Source of the DNA: Saprospiraceae bacterium
GTDB taxonomy: Bacteria > Bacteroidota > Bacteroidia > Chitinophagales > Saprospiraceae
Assembly: GCA_016718205.1 (NCBI GenBank)
Contig: JADKEB010000018.1
Coordinates: 1 to 64,000 of the forward strand
DNA: 64,000 nt
Reading direction: 5' to 3'
Both the position numbers and the translations under genes were made by a program. The notes beneath the pieces were generated by a model that was given only the letters and a program-made list of their open reading frames with translations, made no database searches and was not told where the DNA came from. Of this stretch, positions 19,759 through 30,998 are shown one piece after another; the first letter of the stretch is position 1; each line of letters starts with the position of its first letter.

Positions 19759-22245
19759 ATGTCAAACACAGGAAAAATAATGCCGGTAACACAAAGGGAA
19801 GATCATATCTGAAAATGATCATCTACACTTTGCTGGCTATTCTTATTTTGTTCATTTTATTGTTTTTTTACATTTCTAAAGCGTTGCTTCCTGATACTGA
19901 AGAACTTGAAAATCCAAAATATGAAATAGCTTCACAATTTATTTCAGCAGACAATCAGGTGTTTGGAAAGATATTTAAATTCAACAGAGAATGGCTGGAT
20001 TTTAAGGATATCAATCCCAATATAGTAAAAGCACTCATTGCTACAGAAGATGAGAGATTTTATGATCATGTGGGTATAGATATCAGAAGTACCGGAAGGG
20101 CTATCTTCTATATGGGAAAAAAGGGTGGCGCAAGCACCATCACACAACAACTCGCAAAACTGTTTTTTACGCAGCGATCTTCTACTTTCCACAAAAGAGT
20201 GTGGCAAAAACTCAAAGAATGGGTCATAGCCATCGAGTTTGAAAAGAGATATACCAAGGAGGAAATATTAGCGATGTATCTCAATAAAAGTGATTTTTTA
20301 TATGATGCCGTAGGTATCGGGCAGCTGCAAAACTTATTTTGGTAAAAACCAGAAAGATTTGTCTATAGAAGAAGCCGCCGTTATCATAGCTATGCTGAAA
20401 AATCCAAGATTGTTTAATCCCAAAATAAATCCTCAAAACAGCAATAACAGAAGATCCGTAGTACTAAAGCAAATGGTCAAAAATGGATTTCTGACAGAAG
20501 AAGAATACCTCAATAAAAGAGTAAAAACAATCAACCTTGATAATTTCAGAAGGGAGGCGCATTATGACGGTATGGCTCCCTACTTCAGATCTGAACTGAC
20601 AAAATGGATAAAAACATTGCTGGAAGACAACAAACATCGCAAGCCTGATGGCAGCAAATATAACCCTTATACCGATGGGCTAAAGATATATACGACGATC
20701 GATACAAGAATTCAAAAATATGCAGAGCAAGCTATGTACGAACATATGTCCGCATTGCAGAACAAGTATTTTGAAAGATGGAAAGGTAAAGACTTCATCA
20801 CATACAATGCTGATAAAACAAAAGCTGAAGCCCGCAAAAAAGTATTGATTCAGATGATGAAGGATTCTGACAGATATAAAACTATCAAACAAACTTACAT
20901 GACCAAGGTATTTGGCGACATTGTGTCCAATCTGGATGGGATAGAACTAGATGATGCTGATATCTTCAGGATGTTTGAAGAAGTATCGTCTCCGGGACAC
21001 CTGAAGAAACTGCTAAAGAGCAAGGCTGTAAGTGACAATGATATCGAAAAATACAATACAGTAATGGAAAGCCAGTATTGGCCCACATTAAAGTCACAAT
21101 GGACCAAAATGCAAAAAGCAGTCAATACATCTTTTAACACAAAAACGAGGATGCGCGTCTTTGCATACAATGATATCGGTGAAAAAATGGTGGAAATGAC
21201 ACCCATGGATTCATTAAAATATCATCTTCAGCATTTGCAGATAGGCTCGGTGTCGGTAAACCCAAAAACGGGGCATATTTTATCATGGGTAGGAGGTATA
21301 GGGCATAAATATTTTCAGTATGATCATGTCAACTCCAACAGACAGGTAGGCTCCACATTTAAACCTTTTATATATTCTACTGCGATCATTGAAAATGCCA
21401 TGTCTCCATGTTTCAAAGTCCAGGATGTAAGACAATGCATTCAGGCCAATGACCCGAATTTTAACCTGATAAGTACATGGTGTCCATCCAATTCAGACAA
21501 TAAATATACCGGTCAAAACCTGACATTAAGACAAGCCCTTAAAGATTCCAAAAACTCTGTTTCTGTCTTCCTGATGAAGGAAATAGGAAATGTACAGAGT
21601 GTAAAAAATCTGGTCGGAAATCTAGGAATCAGTAAAGATAAAATTCCTGATTTTCCTTCCATATGTCTGGGTACTCCTGAACTTTCAGCTATGGATATGG
21701 CTTGTGCTTACACCGCTTATGCCAATGAAGGAGTTGTTACCAAGCCTATATTTGTCACTCGTATAGAAGATAAAAACGGAAGGGTCATCTATACAGCCGT
21801 GCCGGAACAAAAAAAGGCCATCAATCCGGCATACAATTATGTGATTGTGGATATGCTCAGGTACGTGACCAGCGGGATTCAGTCCAAATTTAAAAGCCAG
21901 ATAGCGGGTAAAACGGGCACTACCAATGACTACAAAGACGGATGGTTTGTGGGTTTTACTCCTGAGATTGTGATCTCAACCTGGGTAGGAGGAGATCAGG
22001 AGTTCATCAGATTTAATACACTCTCTGATGGTCAGGGAGCGGTGATGGCCCGACCTTATTTTGAAAAGCTTTTGGCCAAAATTGAAAAAGACAATCTCCT
22101 GGGTTTTGGGAAAAATACTGTGTTTATGAAACCTGCTGAAGAATTGATAGAAACGGATTGCAGCAAATATGAAAACTTATCGCAGGATGGCAGTGAAGAA
22201 AATAATACGAAAAAGAAAACCGAGTTTGATGAGGAGTTTGAATAG
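19759..22245 (+). CDS. Class A penicillin-binding protein (two frameshifts)
   Basis: Bifunctional peptidoglycan glycosyltransferase/transpeptidase of about 830 residues, anchored in the inner membrane. Order: short cytoplasmic part, one TM helix (MIIYTLLAILILFILLFF), GT51 domain with ATEDERFYDHVGIDIRSTGRA and GGASTITQQLAKLFF, then the transpeptidase with GSTFKPF (SxxK Ser), SKNSVS (SxN) and GKTGTTNDYKDGWFVG (KTG). Start ATG 19759 is preferred because adding one A near 19780 links MSNTGK to GRSYLKMIIYT. A second shift near 20324 restores GIGSAAKTYFGKNQKDLSIEEAA. The acidic Lys/Glu-rich tail is typical. It follows the phosphatase and converges with the HNH gene. Confidence 0.9.
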
Positions 22246-22319
22246 TTTCTTTTATAGGCTGATGTATTTACTCTGTTACAAAGACCGAATCAATGAAAAG
22301 AAATGTTTTATTAAGGAAG

Positions 22320-22970
22320 TTATTCCAAGCACCATATAAGGGCAGTAAAAAATCTATCTATTTTGTACATTGTGTTGTTTTTCTGTTTTTGTTTTATATC
22401 GTTAATAAGGTCTCTCCTGTCGTTTCTAACTACGCCATGGTTTAGAAAGAGAACATTGTCTATCATGTACTGAATTTCGGTTCTATTCGTATTATCTAGG
22501 TCAGTATTTGGGATGTATCTATGTGTCTTTTCATCATATTCAAAATATTTTTCGGGTGAGTAGTCATCTAAATCAGGTTTTAGGTAATTAAGAACTGGCT
22601 TATTGTCTTTTCTGGAATTGACGGTGGCATCAATCATAAATAAATTGTTCCATAACCAATACTGATCTTCCTTAAGCAGTGGGTCGTAATGGTCCATTTC
22701 GCCGGCATGATCTACTCTGCGATATTCTGCGCTATCATCAGTTACATATTTACCATCTACCCAAAGTGCACCATCATACAATTCTCTTGGACATATCCAC
22801 CTTTCTGTATAAGCACAAACTCCATCTTGACATCTATACAATTCCATGGCTACATCATCGTAATAAGTTCTTGACAATGGATGTTTTGTTCCATTTGCTT
22901 CTAAAGTATCCACCCATGATTTATATTTAGTGGATAAAATATCACTATAATCTTTATCAATTTTTCGCAT
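22320..22970 (-). CDS. HNH endonuclease-like protein of a Septu-type defence pair (PtuB-like)
   Basis: A 216-residue protein with an HNH-type layout: CQDGVCAYTERWIC near residue 48, RVDHAGEMDHYDPL near residue 88 carrying the H-x-D-H-type core, and YWLWNNLFMIDATVNSRKDNK near residue 107 giving the terminal Asn of the fold. The same arrangement (CAYC-like, VDHF-P, W-NL-N-K) occurs in HNH partners of AAA ATPases in Septu and retron-associated modules; here the second Cys of the usual CxxC is Thr (CAYTE). It starts 3 bp after the ATPase gene stop, so the two form an operon. Cleavage of invading DNA or host RNA is the expected role, from family knowledge only. Confidence 0.65.
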   Translation of the reverse strand: MRKIDKDYSDILSTKYKSWVDTLEANGTKHPLSRTYYDDVAMELYRCQDGVCAYTERWICPRELYDGALWVDGKYVTDDSAEYRRVDHAGEMDHYDPLLKEDQYWLWNNLFMIDATVNSRKDNKPVLNYLKPDLDDYSPEKYFEYDEKTHRYIPNTDLDNTNRTEIQYMIDNVLFLNHGVVRNDRRDLINDIKQKQKNNTMYKIDRFFTALIWCLE

Positions 22971-22973
22971 ATA

Positions 22974-24286
22974 TTAATTCCAAGTTGATAGTTCTTTAGA
23001 TAGTTTTTCGATATTTTTGATAATTTCCTTTGCTTCGGGTTTGTCAAGCTCACCTTTTTTTTCCAGTTTTCTATACTTTACATTATAAGTTGCCAACTCA
23101 TTTAATTTTTCTCTGCGTAATGGTGATCCGTCATCCTGAAGATCAAATACACGCTGTAAGATATCATCCCATCTCATGAATTTAGGATTCCATTTGTAAT
23201 TGTCTATGTGATTTTCACCTTCAAAATACACTTCCCTGTAGATTTTGCCTTGTTCAGTAAACTTTAATTCCACGATTTCCCATGGATCAAAACTTGAAGC
23301 AATTATCGGTGAATGGGTCGCATAAAAAACTGACAATCTTCTGCTAAACTGGTATAATAATCTACTATCGTTCTTTGTAAATCAGGGTATAATGACCTTT
23401 CCGGTTCATCGAAAAGTATGATGGTATCTTTTGGCTTTAGTAAATATAGTGGCAAAGCACTCAATATAACTTGTTTCGTGCCAGTACTCCAAAGTCCATT
23501 TGGGATTTCGTTTTTATTATAATCTTCAACTTTTATGAAGCCAATATCATCCTTGGTTTTGATATCTAGTTCTGTTTTTACTTTCAGTTTAAAATTTGCA
23601 AGTAATCTGTCTAAACAATTATCTGCTACATCTTGGATTGGATTAAACTCTGTATTTTTCCAATCTTCGAGTTTTTTGAGTGCTTTTTGAATAGCTTCTA
23701 AATTATTAGAAGCCTGCTCTACAGTTTTTGATATTTCTTGACGAATTTGAAGTTCTTCTTCTTGATATTTTTGAATTTTATCTAAGATTAAGTGCCAGAC
23801 ATTAGCGACTTTTTGTTGGCTAAAATCAATAATATTGTCACTAGTAATATCTACGTAATTTTCAATATCCAAGTCGTAATCCAAACTTGAAGGGAAATAA
23901 ATTAATTTAGATTTGATTGACCTTTTCCATTCTTGAATAGAATAAACACCTGAAGATGAATGTTTTTTATTATCTGCTATAAAATAAAAATTTCCTTCAT
24001 CCCAATCAAAGTATGATACATATTTTTTTTCATCAAGAAACGTAATTAATTTTACATTTTCAACATAATCATACGATTTTGTTTTTTTTACAAGATTTGT
24101 TTGGTAATTATACATCAAACAAGGTATCAACTCCAACAAAGTAGTTTTCCCTGTACCACTTTGTCCAATAAAACATACTTTATCTAATGGTTGACCCTCT
24201 TTGGCATGTCCTTTGGGATAAGTCAGGTCAATAGAAAAATCCTTGAATTGGTGGAAATCTTTAATCTCTATCTCAGATATCTTCAT
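22974..24286 (-). CDS. AAA/SMC-like ATPase of a Septu-type defence pair (PtuA-like), one frameshift
   Basis: An ABC/SMC-like ATPase of about 437 residues. The start at 24286 (MKISEIEIKDFHQFKDFSIDL) gives the usual RecF-like opening. Walker A is FIGQSGTGKTTLLELI, then a coiled-coil stretch (QEEELQIRQEISKTVEQA-NNLEAIQKALKKLE), signature-like LWSTGTKQVILSALPLYLL and Walker B TIILFDEPERSLYPDLQ. The frame breaks near 23335; one added T gives CQFFYATHSPIIASSF with the H-loop. The C-terminal 115 residues are Lys/Glu-rich and partner-specific. With the HNH gene this resembles Septu type I (PtuAB), an anti-phage system. An OLD-like or RloA-like ATPase is an alternative, but the adjacent HNH gene favours Septu. 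Confidence 0.7.
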
Positions 24287-24407
24287 TTTTGAAATTGTAA
24301 AGTATTGCAAATATACGTGCAATAACAATACCAGAAGTTTTGTTTTCGACACTTTTAATTCATACTCCAACAAAACTATGATTTAATTTATAATCAGGCT
24401 TACTAAT

Positions 24408-24821
24408 TCATTGGTCACAATCCTTACAAACCCTGCGAGCTACCATATTGGTTTGTTTGACTTTGAAGCCGGAAGGAAGATCGATTTGAGGAACGACTAC
24501 CTGATCTATACAGAAGGTGTTCTCACACTTTTCACAATGAAAATGTACATGTTCGTCGTGGTGATGGTCTTCATCGCAATGTGCATCACAGAGGGCATAT
24601 TTTTGAGTTATGGTACCATCTATGGCTTTATGTATGATACCTTTTTCTTCAAAGCTCTTGAGCGTCCTATATAATGTGATCCTGTCAGCATCAGAAAGCT
24701 GCTTCTCTACATCATGAGATGAAAGTGCCTTGCCGGCATTGGCAAAAATCTGAAGCACTTCAGACCTGAAGGAGTGACCCGCAGATGGTGTTTTGTTGAG
24801 TATTTTTTCTGAAGCTGTCAT
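24408..24821 (-). CDS. Fur family transcriptional regulator
   Basis: A 137-residue ferric-uptake-type regulator. An N-terminal winged helix (SFRSEVLQIFANAGKALSSHDVEKQL, ITLYRTLKSFEEKGIIHKA with the YRTL recognition helix) is followed by a His-rich linker (HCDEDHHHDEHVHFHCEKC) and the two zinc Cys pairs CEKC and CKDC. The His/Asp cluster fits a Zn or Fe sensor (Fur, Zur or Per-like); which metal is not decidable. Its start codon abuts the metG stop, so it may be read from the metG transcript. The defence ATPase gene starts 121 bp further downstream. Confidence 0.85.
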   Translation of the reverse strand: MTASEKILNKTPSAGHSFRSEVLQIFANAGKALSSHDVEKQLSDADRITLYRTLKSFEEKGIIHKAIDGTITQKYALCDAHCDEDHHHDEHVHFHCEKCENTFCIDQVVVPQIDLPSGFKVKQTNMVARRVCKDCDQ

Positions 24822-26977
24822 TTATTTTACTATTTGGCCATTTTCCCAATTTTCATCAGGGCTAATGAAGCTCAGTTTTCCATTACTATCTTCAGCCATA
24901 AGAATCATGCCCTGAGATTCTACCCCTTTCATTTTACGTGGAGCAAGATTTGCCAAAAGGCTTACCTTTTTACCGATGACTTCTGATGGATTGTAATGCT
25001 CTGCGATACCGGACACCACTGTTCTTTGTTCAAAACCCAGATCAAGCGTGAGTTTCAGAAGCTTATCTGCTTTTTCTATTTTTTCTGCCTGTATAATCGT
25101 CGCTGTGCGTATATCCATTTTTGTAAAGTCTTCATAAGTGATTTCTGACTTCATAGGTTGAGTTGGTGCGGTATTCGTATTTTCCTGAACAGGCATTTGA
25201 TTGCTTTGATCTGTCGCGTTGAGTTTATCTATCTGTTGTTGTATAAGGGCGTCATCTATTCTTGTAAACAGATGCAAAGGTTCACCTATTTTGTGGCCTT
25301 TTTTAAGTATAGGTTCACCTTCTGCCAGTTTGCTGAGCATCTTTTCAAGTTCTCCTTTTTCTTCAATGGTCTTCTGATTGAGAAGGATCCGGATTTTATC
25401 AGAAGTAAAAGGCATAAATGGCCTGCATATGATACCAATGGCTGCCACATATTGTAAACAAAGATTTATCACCACTTTGACTGTTTCAGGATCTTCTTTT
25501 ATGGCTTTCCACGGTTCATTAAACTGTAAGATCTGGTTGCCTTTGGTTGAAATATCCATCAGGATTTTTAATGCAGACCTGAAGTCAAATGACTCACATA
25601 ATCACACATTTCATGAATATCATCAAACAATCTCAATAGTTCTGAATCATGATATGAAGCATCATACTTGTCTTCTGGGCTGATGATTTCTGTATCTTCA
25701 TCAAAGGCCGGGACTTTGCCGTCATAATATTTATTGGTCAGTACGACCACACGATTTACAAAATTGGCGAGGTTATTGACAAGTTCGTTGTTGTTGGCAT
25801 CCTGATAACTCTTCCAGGTAAACTCGCTGTCTTTTTGTTCAGGCATGTTTTTTATCATAGCATATCTAAGTTCATCCTGCCGGTCAGGAAATTCATCCAA
25901 ATATTCGTGTACCCATACCGCCCAGTTTCTGGAAGTAGATATTTTTCTTCCTTCGAGATTCATAAACTGATTGGCCGGTACATTGATCGGGAGATTATAG
26001 TCTCCGTGAGCGTGGAGGATAGCCGGAAATATGAGACAATGAAACACTATATTGTCCTTGCCAATAAAATGAATCAGGGCACTTTCTTTATCCTGCCAGT
26101 ATTTTTTCCAGTTCTTTTTATGGTCTATAGCCCATTGTCTTGTTGCGGATACATAACCAATCGGGGCATCCATCCACACATATAGCTTTTTGCCTTCATG
26201 ACCTTTGATATGATGTGGCACATCTACGCCCCAGTCCAGATCACGGGTCATAGCCCGGGGTTGAAGTCCTCCGTCTAGCCAGGATTTGCATTGGCCGAGT
26301 ACGTGATTTTTCCATTGATCCGGATCGTGCAATTGCTCACCATCCAGTTCGCCGGTATTGATCCAGTGTCTCAACCACTCTTCATATTTATCCAGTGGCA
26401 GATACCAGTGTACGGTTTTTTTTCAAAACAGGTTTGTCTCCTGTGAGGTCGATATCGGATTGATGAGTTCAGTTGGGCTAAGTGACGAACCACACTTTTC
26501 ACATTGATCTCCATAAGCATCAAGATTACCGCATTTTGGGCAAGTCCCCATGATATATCTGTCTGCTAAAAATTGTTTTGCTTTTTCGTCATAATATTGC
26601 TCGGATTCTTTCTCTTCAAACTCTCCTTTGGAATACAGTTTTGAGAAAAATTCCTGCGACGTTTCATGATGTATCTGCTCAGATGTGCGGTGGTACATGT
26701 CAAAAGATATACCTATGCGACTGAAGGTTTCCTTAAAAAGATTGTGATATTTATCTACGATCTCCTGAGGTGTACTCTTTTCTTTCATGGCCTTGATCGT
26801 GATGGCTGCACCGTGTTCATCAGAACCACAAATGTACAAGATATCCTTGCCCATCAATCTTTGGAATCTTACGTAGATATCTGCCGGAAGGTATGCGCCA
26901 GCCAGATGGCCTATATGTAAAGGTCCATTGGCATAGGGCAAGGCTGATGTAATAAGGTATCTTTTATACTGTCTCAT
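24822..26977 (-). CDS. metG: Methionine-tRNA ligase (frameshifts)
   Basis: Class I methionyl-tRNA synthetase of about 715 residues, essential for translation. It has YLITSALPYANGPLHIGHLAGAYLPADIYVR (HIGH motif), the zinc knuckle CPKCGNLDAYGDQCEKCG, GRKISTSRNWAVW (KMSKS-like, here KISTS), and a C-terminal EMAP/Arc1p-type tRNA-binding domain (DFTKMDIRTATIIQAEKIEKADKLLKL, VVSGIAEHYNPSEVIGKKVSLLANLAPRKMKG). Three shifts break it: near 26455 (to restore DLTGDKPVLK), in an eight-base A run near 26415 (one base too many) and near 25595 (restoring YVESFDFRSALKI). As the gene cannot be dispensable, sequence error is the likely cause. Fur follows directly. Confidence 0.93.
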
Positions 26978-27494
26978 CAGAAAAAAGTCAAGGATTAAAG
27001 ACGCAAAGGTAGTAAAAATTAGGGATTGACTGTTAGATTTTCAGGATTAGAGTGTATAACATATTGCACAAAAATTGTTTCTGCTCTTCACAACCCCTGC
27101 CTGCGTGCCTTGTTAGGCAGGCTCAATCCCTAAGGGACGACCCACCCAATTTTGAAAATCAAAGCGCAGGACTCCCCTTTAGGGGCTGGGGGTAAGAAGA
27201 GCTCATGTTTCTTTCTTCACTACCCCTGCCTGCCAAGGCACGCAGGCAGGCTCATTCTTTGGACGATCCACCCAATTCTTCTAATGAAAACTTATATCAC
27301 TTATTGCAATGCCCGTTCATTTCTAGTTATTATAAAAAAAGTGCATTATACTATACACGCCAGGATTAGAGTTTTTAATTCAAACCAAAAGCCGAAAGCT
27401 GTTGTACCTTAACCTTACATATTTAATGTCTCTCAAACTTTCAAAACCATGTTAGTGACATCAACTCTTTTAAACTGATGGTTGATTACCCATC
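26978..27494. repeat. Intergenic region with paired palindromic repeats
   Basis: Two related units at about 27086-27152 and 27216-27285 share ACCCCTGCCTGC, AGGCAGGCTCA and GACCCACCCAATT, spaced about 130 bp apart. The second contains the hairpin TGCCTGC-caaggcac-GCAGGCA. CTTTAGGGGCTGGGGG lies between them. No gene recognised. Related units occur near 16930 (inverted) and 56505. Confidence 0.6.
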
Positions 27495-29909
27495 TTAAAA
27501 TACCAAAAATCCAAGTGCGTTTTCGATCACCTGATCCATTTTGGTCACATAGATAAATTCTACACCTTTGACATAATCCGCGGGTATTAGCTCCACATGT
27601 CTGCGATTTTCTTCGCAAAGCATGATCTTTGTGATGCCTGCTCTTCTTGCAGCCAGGACTTTTTCTTTGATACCGCCTACGGGTAGTACTTTACCTCGGA
27701 GTGTGATTTCACCCGTCATAGCCAGATGTGATTTGACAGGTTTTCCTTTTAAAGCTGAGGTGAGTGCTGTCAACATCGTGATGCCTGCACTTGGTCCGTC
27801 TTTTGGTATGGCTCCTTCAGGTACATGGATGTGAATATCGGTATTCTCAAAAATTTCAGCTTCTATACCCAGCGATGTGCAGTGGGCCTTGATGTAGGAT
27901 AATGCTGTCGAAGCAGACTCTTTCATCACATCTCCAAGGTTGCCGGTGAGTACAAGTTTACCCTTGCCTTTACTGATACTGGCCTCTATAAATAGTATAT
28001 CTCCACCTGTTCTTGTCCAGGCGAGTCCTACGGCTACTCCCGGCAGATCTATCTTTGTGTACTGTTCGTTGTCAAATTTTATCGGTCCTAATGCCTGCCC
28101 TACTTCTTTTTCTGAGAGTTTAGGGTTATATTTTTCATTCATTGCCACTTTTTTTGCCACACTTCGCATGACGCCCGCTATGGATCTGTCCAATGATCTG
28201 ACTCCTGACTCTCTGGTAAATTTCTGTATGACGTACTGAAGAATTTGCGGAGTCAATACTGCCGCATCATCTTTTAATCCATGTTCTTTCAACTGCTTTG
28301 GTACCAGGTGCCTTTTTGAAATTTCCACTTTTTCTTCTAATGAATATCCGCTAATCTCAATGATCTCCATCCTGTCTAACAATGCCGGTTGAACGGTAGA
28401 AAGAGAATTGGCTGTAGCAATAAACAACACCCTCGATAGGTCATAATCCAAGTCAAGATAATTGTCATGGAAGGTAGAATTTTGTTCCGGATCCAGTACT
28501 TCAAGTAAAGCTGAAGATGGGTCTCCGCGGAAATCTTTACCCAATTTGTCTATTTCATCAAGAATGAAAACCGGATTGGATGATTTTGCTTTTTTGATGG
28601 ACTGAATGATCCTACCGGGCATAGCGCCAATATAAGTTTTTCTGTGTCCTCTGATTTCACTTTCATCGTGCAGACCACCAAGAGACATACGGATAAACTG
28701 CCTGCCCAATGCTGTGGCTACAGACTTACCCAGACTTGTCTTACCTACACCCGGAGGGCCTACAAGACAAATAATCGGTGCTTTCATATCACCTTTTAGT
28801 TTGAGTACTGCAAGGTGTTCAATGATTCTGTTTTTGACATCTTCCAGCCCGAAATGGTCTTTATCCAGTACGGATTTCACCTTCTTGAGATTAAAGACAT
28901 CTTTTGTGACATCATTCCAAGGCAAATCGAGCATCAATTCAAGGTAATTTAGTATTACGCTATACTCTGCTATCTGAGGATTGATTCTTCGGGCTTTCAC
29001 GATGTCGCGATTAAAAGCTTCTTTGGCTTCAGTCGGCCATTTCTTTTTGTCAGCTTTCAGTTGAAGTTTATTGAGTTCTTCCTCCTGAGGATTGCCGCCA
29101 AGTTCTTCCTGTATGGTTTTGAGTTGCTGGTTGAGAAAGTATTCTTTTTGTTGTTTTTCGAGATCTCCTCTGACTCTTGATTCTATCTTGTCTTTTATTT
29201 GAAGCAACTGCAGCTCATTGTTCATGGCAGCCATGATCAGACCAGCCTTTTCCACATAGTCATCTATCGCAAGGATTTCCTGCTTTTTATCCACAGCAAG
29301 GTTGATATTGGATGAGATAAAATTAAGAAGAAAACCATTATTTTTGATGTTGTTGAGCATCATGGTTGCCTCTGTCGGGATATTTGGCGATAACTCTATG
29401 ATCTTTTTGGCATAGTCTCTTATGGAAGAAATCATGGCATTAAACTCCATGTTTCTTGCCGGAATATGGTCATCCAGCACTTCTACTTCTGCTTCCAGCA
29501 TTTTTTCGTTGTGGATAAAGGACTTGGCAACAAATCTTTTCCTTCCCTGTAAAATAGCAGTAGTGCTTCCATCCGGCATTTTCAGAATTTTCATTATTCT
29601 GGCTATAGTGCCTACTCTATGCAGTCCATCAGGCGTGGGATCTTCACTGTCTATACTCGTTTGTGTGATAACTCCTAAAAATTTATCTCCCTTATCGGCT
29701 TTTTGCAATGCTTTGATGGACTTATCTCTTCCTACTGTTATCGGAATGACGACACCGGGAAAGAGTACTGTGTTTTTTAATGCCAGCACAGGCATAATAT
29801 CTTTGTAGTCGTCATCAAATTTAAGCTCGTCATCACCTATACTAAAAACAGGGATTATATCACCTTCTTCTTTCATATCGTCGAGCGCGTATATATTTTT
29901 ATCAAACAT
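27495..29909 (-). CDS. lon: Lon ATP-dependent protease
   Basis: LonA of 804 residues with the start placed at ATG 29909 (MFDKNIYALDDMKEEGD); the open frame extends 38 residues further up without family resemblance. Order: LON substrate-binding domain (MPVLALKNTVLFPGVVIPITVGRDKS), coiled coil, AAA+ module with Walker A GPPGVGKTSLGKSVA and Walker B NPVFILDEIDKL, and the protease domain with the catalytic Ser in PKDGPSAG and Lys in GKVLPVGGIKEKVLAA. It degrades misfolded and regulatory proteins in the cytoplasm. It stands alone. A TACGTTTG box lies 53 bp upstream of this start. Confidence 0.96.
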   Translation of the reverse strand: MFDKNIYALDDMKEEGDIIPVFSIGDDELKFDDDYKDIMPVLALKNTVLFPGVVIPITVGRDKSIKALQKADKGDKFLGVITQTSIDSEDPTPDGLHRVGTIARIMKILKMPDGSTTAILQGRKRFVAKSFIHNEKMLEAEVEVLDDHIPARNMEFNAMISSIRDYAKKIIELSPNIPTEATMMLNNIKNNGFLLNFISSNINLAVDKKQEILAIDDYVEKAGLIMAAMNNELQLLQIKDKIESRVRGDLEKQQKEYFLNQQLKTIQEELGGNPQEEELNKLQLKADKKKWPTEAKEAFNRDIVKARRINPQIAEYSVILNYLELMLDLPWNDVTKDVFNLKKVKSVLDKDHFGLEDVKNRIIEHLAVLKLKGDMKAPIICLVGPPGVGKTSLGKSVATALGRQFIRMSLGGLHDESEIRGHRKTYIGAMPGRIIQSIKKAKSSNPVFILDEIDKLGKDFRGDPSSALLEVLDPEQNSTFHDNYLDLDYDLSRVLFIATANSLSTVQPALLDRMEIIEISGYSLEEKVEISKRHLVPKQLKEHGLKDDAAVLTPQILQYVIQKFTRESGVRSLDRSIAGVMRSVAKKVAMNEKYNPKLSEKEVGQALGPIKFDNEQYTKIDLPGVAVGLAWTRTGGDILFIEASISKGKGKLVLTGNLGDVMKESASTALSYIKAHCTSLGIEAEIFENTDIHIHVPEGAIPKDGPSAGITMLTALTSALKGKPVKSHLAMTGEITLRGKVLPVGGIKEKVLAARRAGITKIMLCEENRRHVELIPADYVKGVEFIYVTKMDQVIENALGFLVF

Positions 29910-29961
29910 GAGTTTTGGTTTATCTTGATAGTAAGGATAAGAGATTGTACAATATATATAC

Positions 29962-29969
29962 CAAACGTA
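29962..29969 (-). promoter_or_regulatory. Probable -7 promoter element for lon
   Basis: Read on the minus strand, TACGTTTG matches the Bacteroidota TAnnTTTG -7 consensus 53 bp upstream of the lon start. A well-spaced TTG for the -33 element is not evident, so this is tentative. Confidence 0.4.
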
Positions 29970-30045
29970 AAAATAAGAGATTTGGGTATCATTTTGTCCA
30001 TTCCTATGACCAATAATTGACAAAATGACATATATTTGCTTAAAT

Positions 30046-30150
30046 TCAGCTCAACAAGAGATATAATAAGGTAACTGCAGCCGCTGTCATCATGATGAGG
30101 GTCATGCTTGCAATAAAATTGAAATTCCAACCATTTGTAAATTTGTTCAT
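30046..30150 (-). CDS. Small single-helix membrane protein, 34 residues
   Basis: An uninterrupted frame from ATG at 30150 to TGA at 30046 encodes a polar start (MNKFTNGWNFNF) and one hydrophobic helix (FIASMTLIMMTAAAVTLLYLLLS). This layout fits the many uncharacterised small membrane proteins. It lies between lon and the IS1634 remnant on the lon strand. No homologue is recognised and no strong ribosome site is visible, as is usual in this phylum. Confidence 0.4.
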   Translation of the reverse strand: MNKFTNGWNFNFIASMTLIMMTAAAVTLLYLLLS

Positions 30151-30290
30151 GATTTTTTTGTTGTTACCGATATGTATTATCTTAGCTATGAGTCTTTAAC
30201 AAACAAGATTTGATCCTTTTGACTTGTTTTTTAAGGACTATATTCTGTCTGGCATCTTTCTAAAAAATAAAACTGGCCAATGATGAAATC

Positions 30291-30998
30291 ATGTTACAAA
30301 TAGCCAGCGATCAGAAAAAAATCAAAGAAGAATCGATAGACACTAAAATAACAAAACGGTTCGAAGAAAAATTAAGCTATCTAAAAGAAGGCCTTACCCT
30401 ACCTAGACGCGTCAAGACGATCACAAAAGTACGTGAGCACGTGGGACGACTCAAAGATCAATTTGCAAAAGTAGCACAGCACTATGAGATTACCTATATA
30501 CAGGATGATCAAAAAGGGGTGATCACAGACATAAAATGGGAACGAAACAAAGAAAATGAAAAGCCGAAAGGAGAGTACTTCCTGAGGTTTTCAAAAAAAG
30601 AACTCAGTGATACAGAAATATGGGATGGATACAATCTGACAAGAGAAGTAGAAGCCAGTTTCAAATGTTTGAAATCAGACCTAAACGTACGCCCCGTCTT
30701 TCATCAGAAGGATAAGTACATAGAAACACATATATGGTTAAGCATACTTGCCTATCAAATAGTCAATTTTATAAGAATACAACTCAAAGATCAAAATATT
30801 CAATATAGTTGGACGACCATAGTGGAAAAACTCAAAACGCAAAGAATAACCACCACTACAATGGATGTAAAAGGAAATAAAAAAGCAATATTAAAAACCT
30901 GTACACAGGCCAATGAAGACGTAAAAAAGATATATAGTGCATTAATATTTAAAGATAGACCGTATGTAAGAAAAACAAAAGTAGTGACCCAATTATAA
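30291..30998 (+). mobile_element. Truncated IS1634 family transposase
   Basis: A 235-residue C-terminal portion of an IS1634/IS4-type DDE transposase. GEYFLRFSKKELSDTEIWDGYNLTREVEASFKCLKSDLNVRPVFHQKDKYIETHIWLSILAYQIVNFIR contains the family's Y-REVE-F-LKSDL region with the catalytic Glu in EVEASF. The N-terminal half with the first DDE Asp residues is absent; upstream of 30291 the frame closes within a few codons. The remaining part is uninterrupted, unlike the IS1380 copy. It lies in the gap between lon and the S9 peptidase and cannot transpose alone. Confidence 0.82.

Noticed and set aside
29910..30023. N-terminal extension of Lon
   Set aside because: The 38 residues are not Lon-like, and a promoter-like TACGTTTG box lies inside this stretch.
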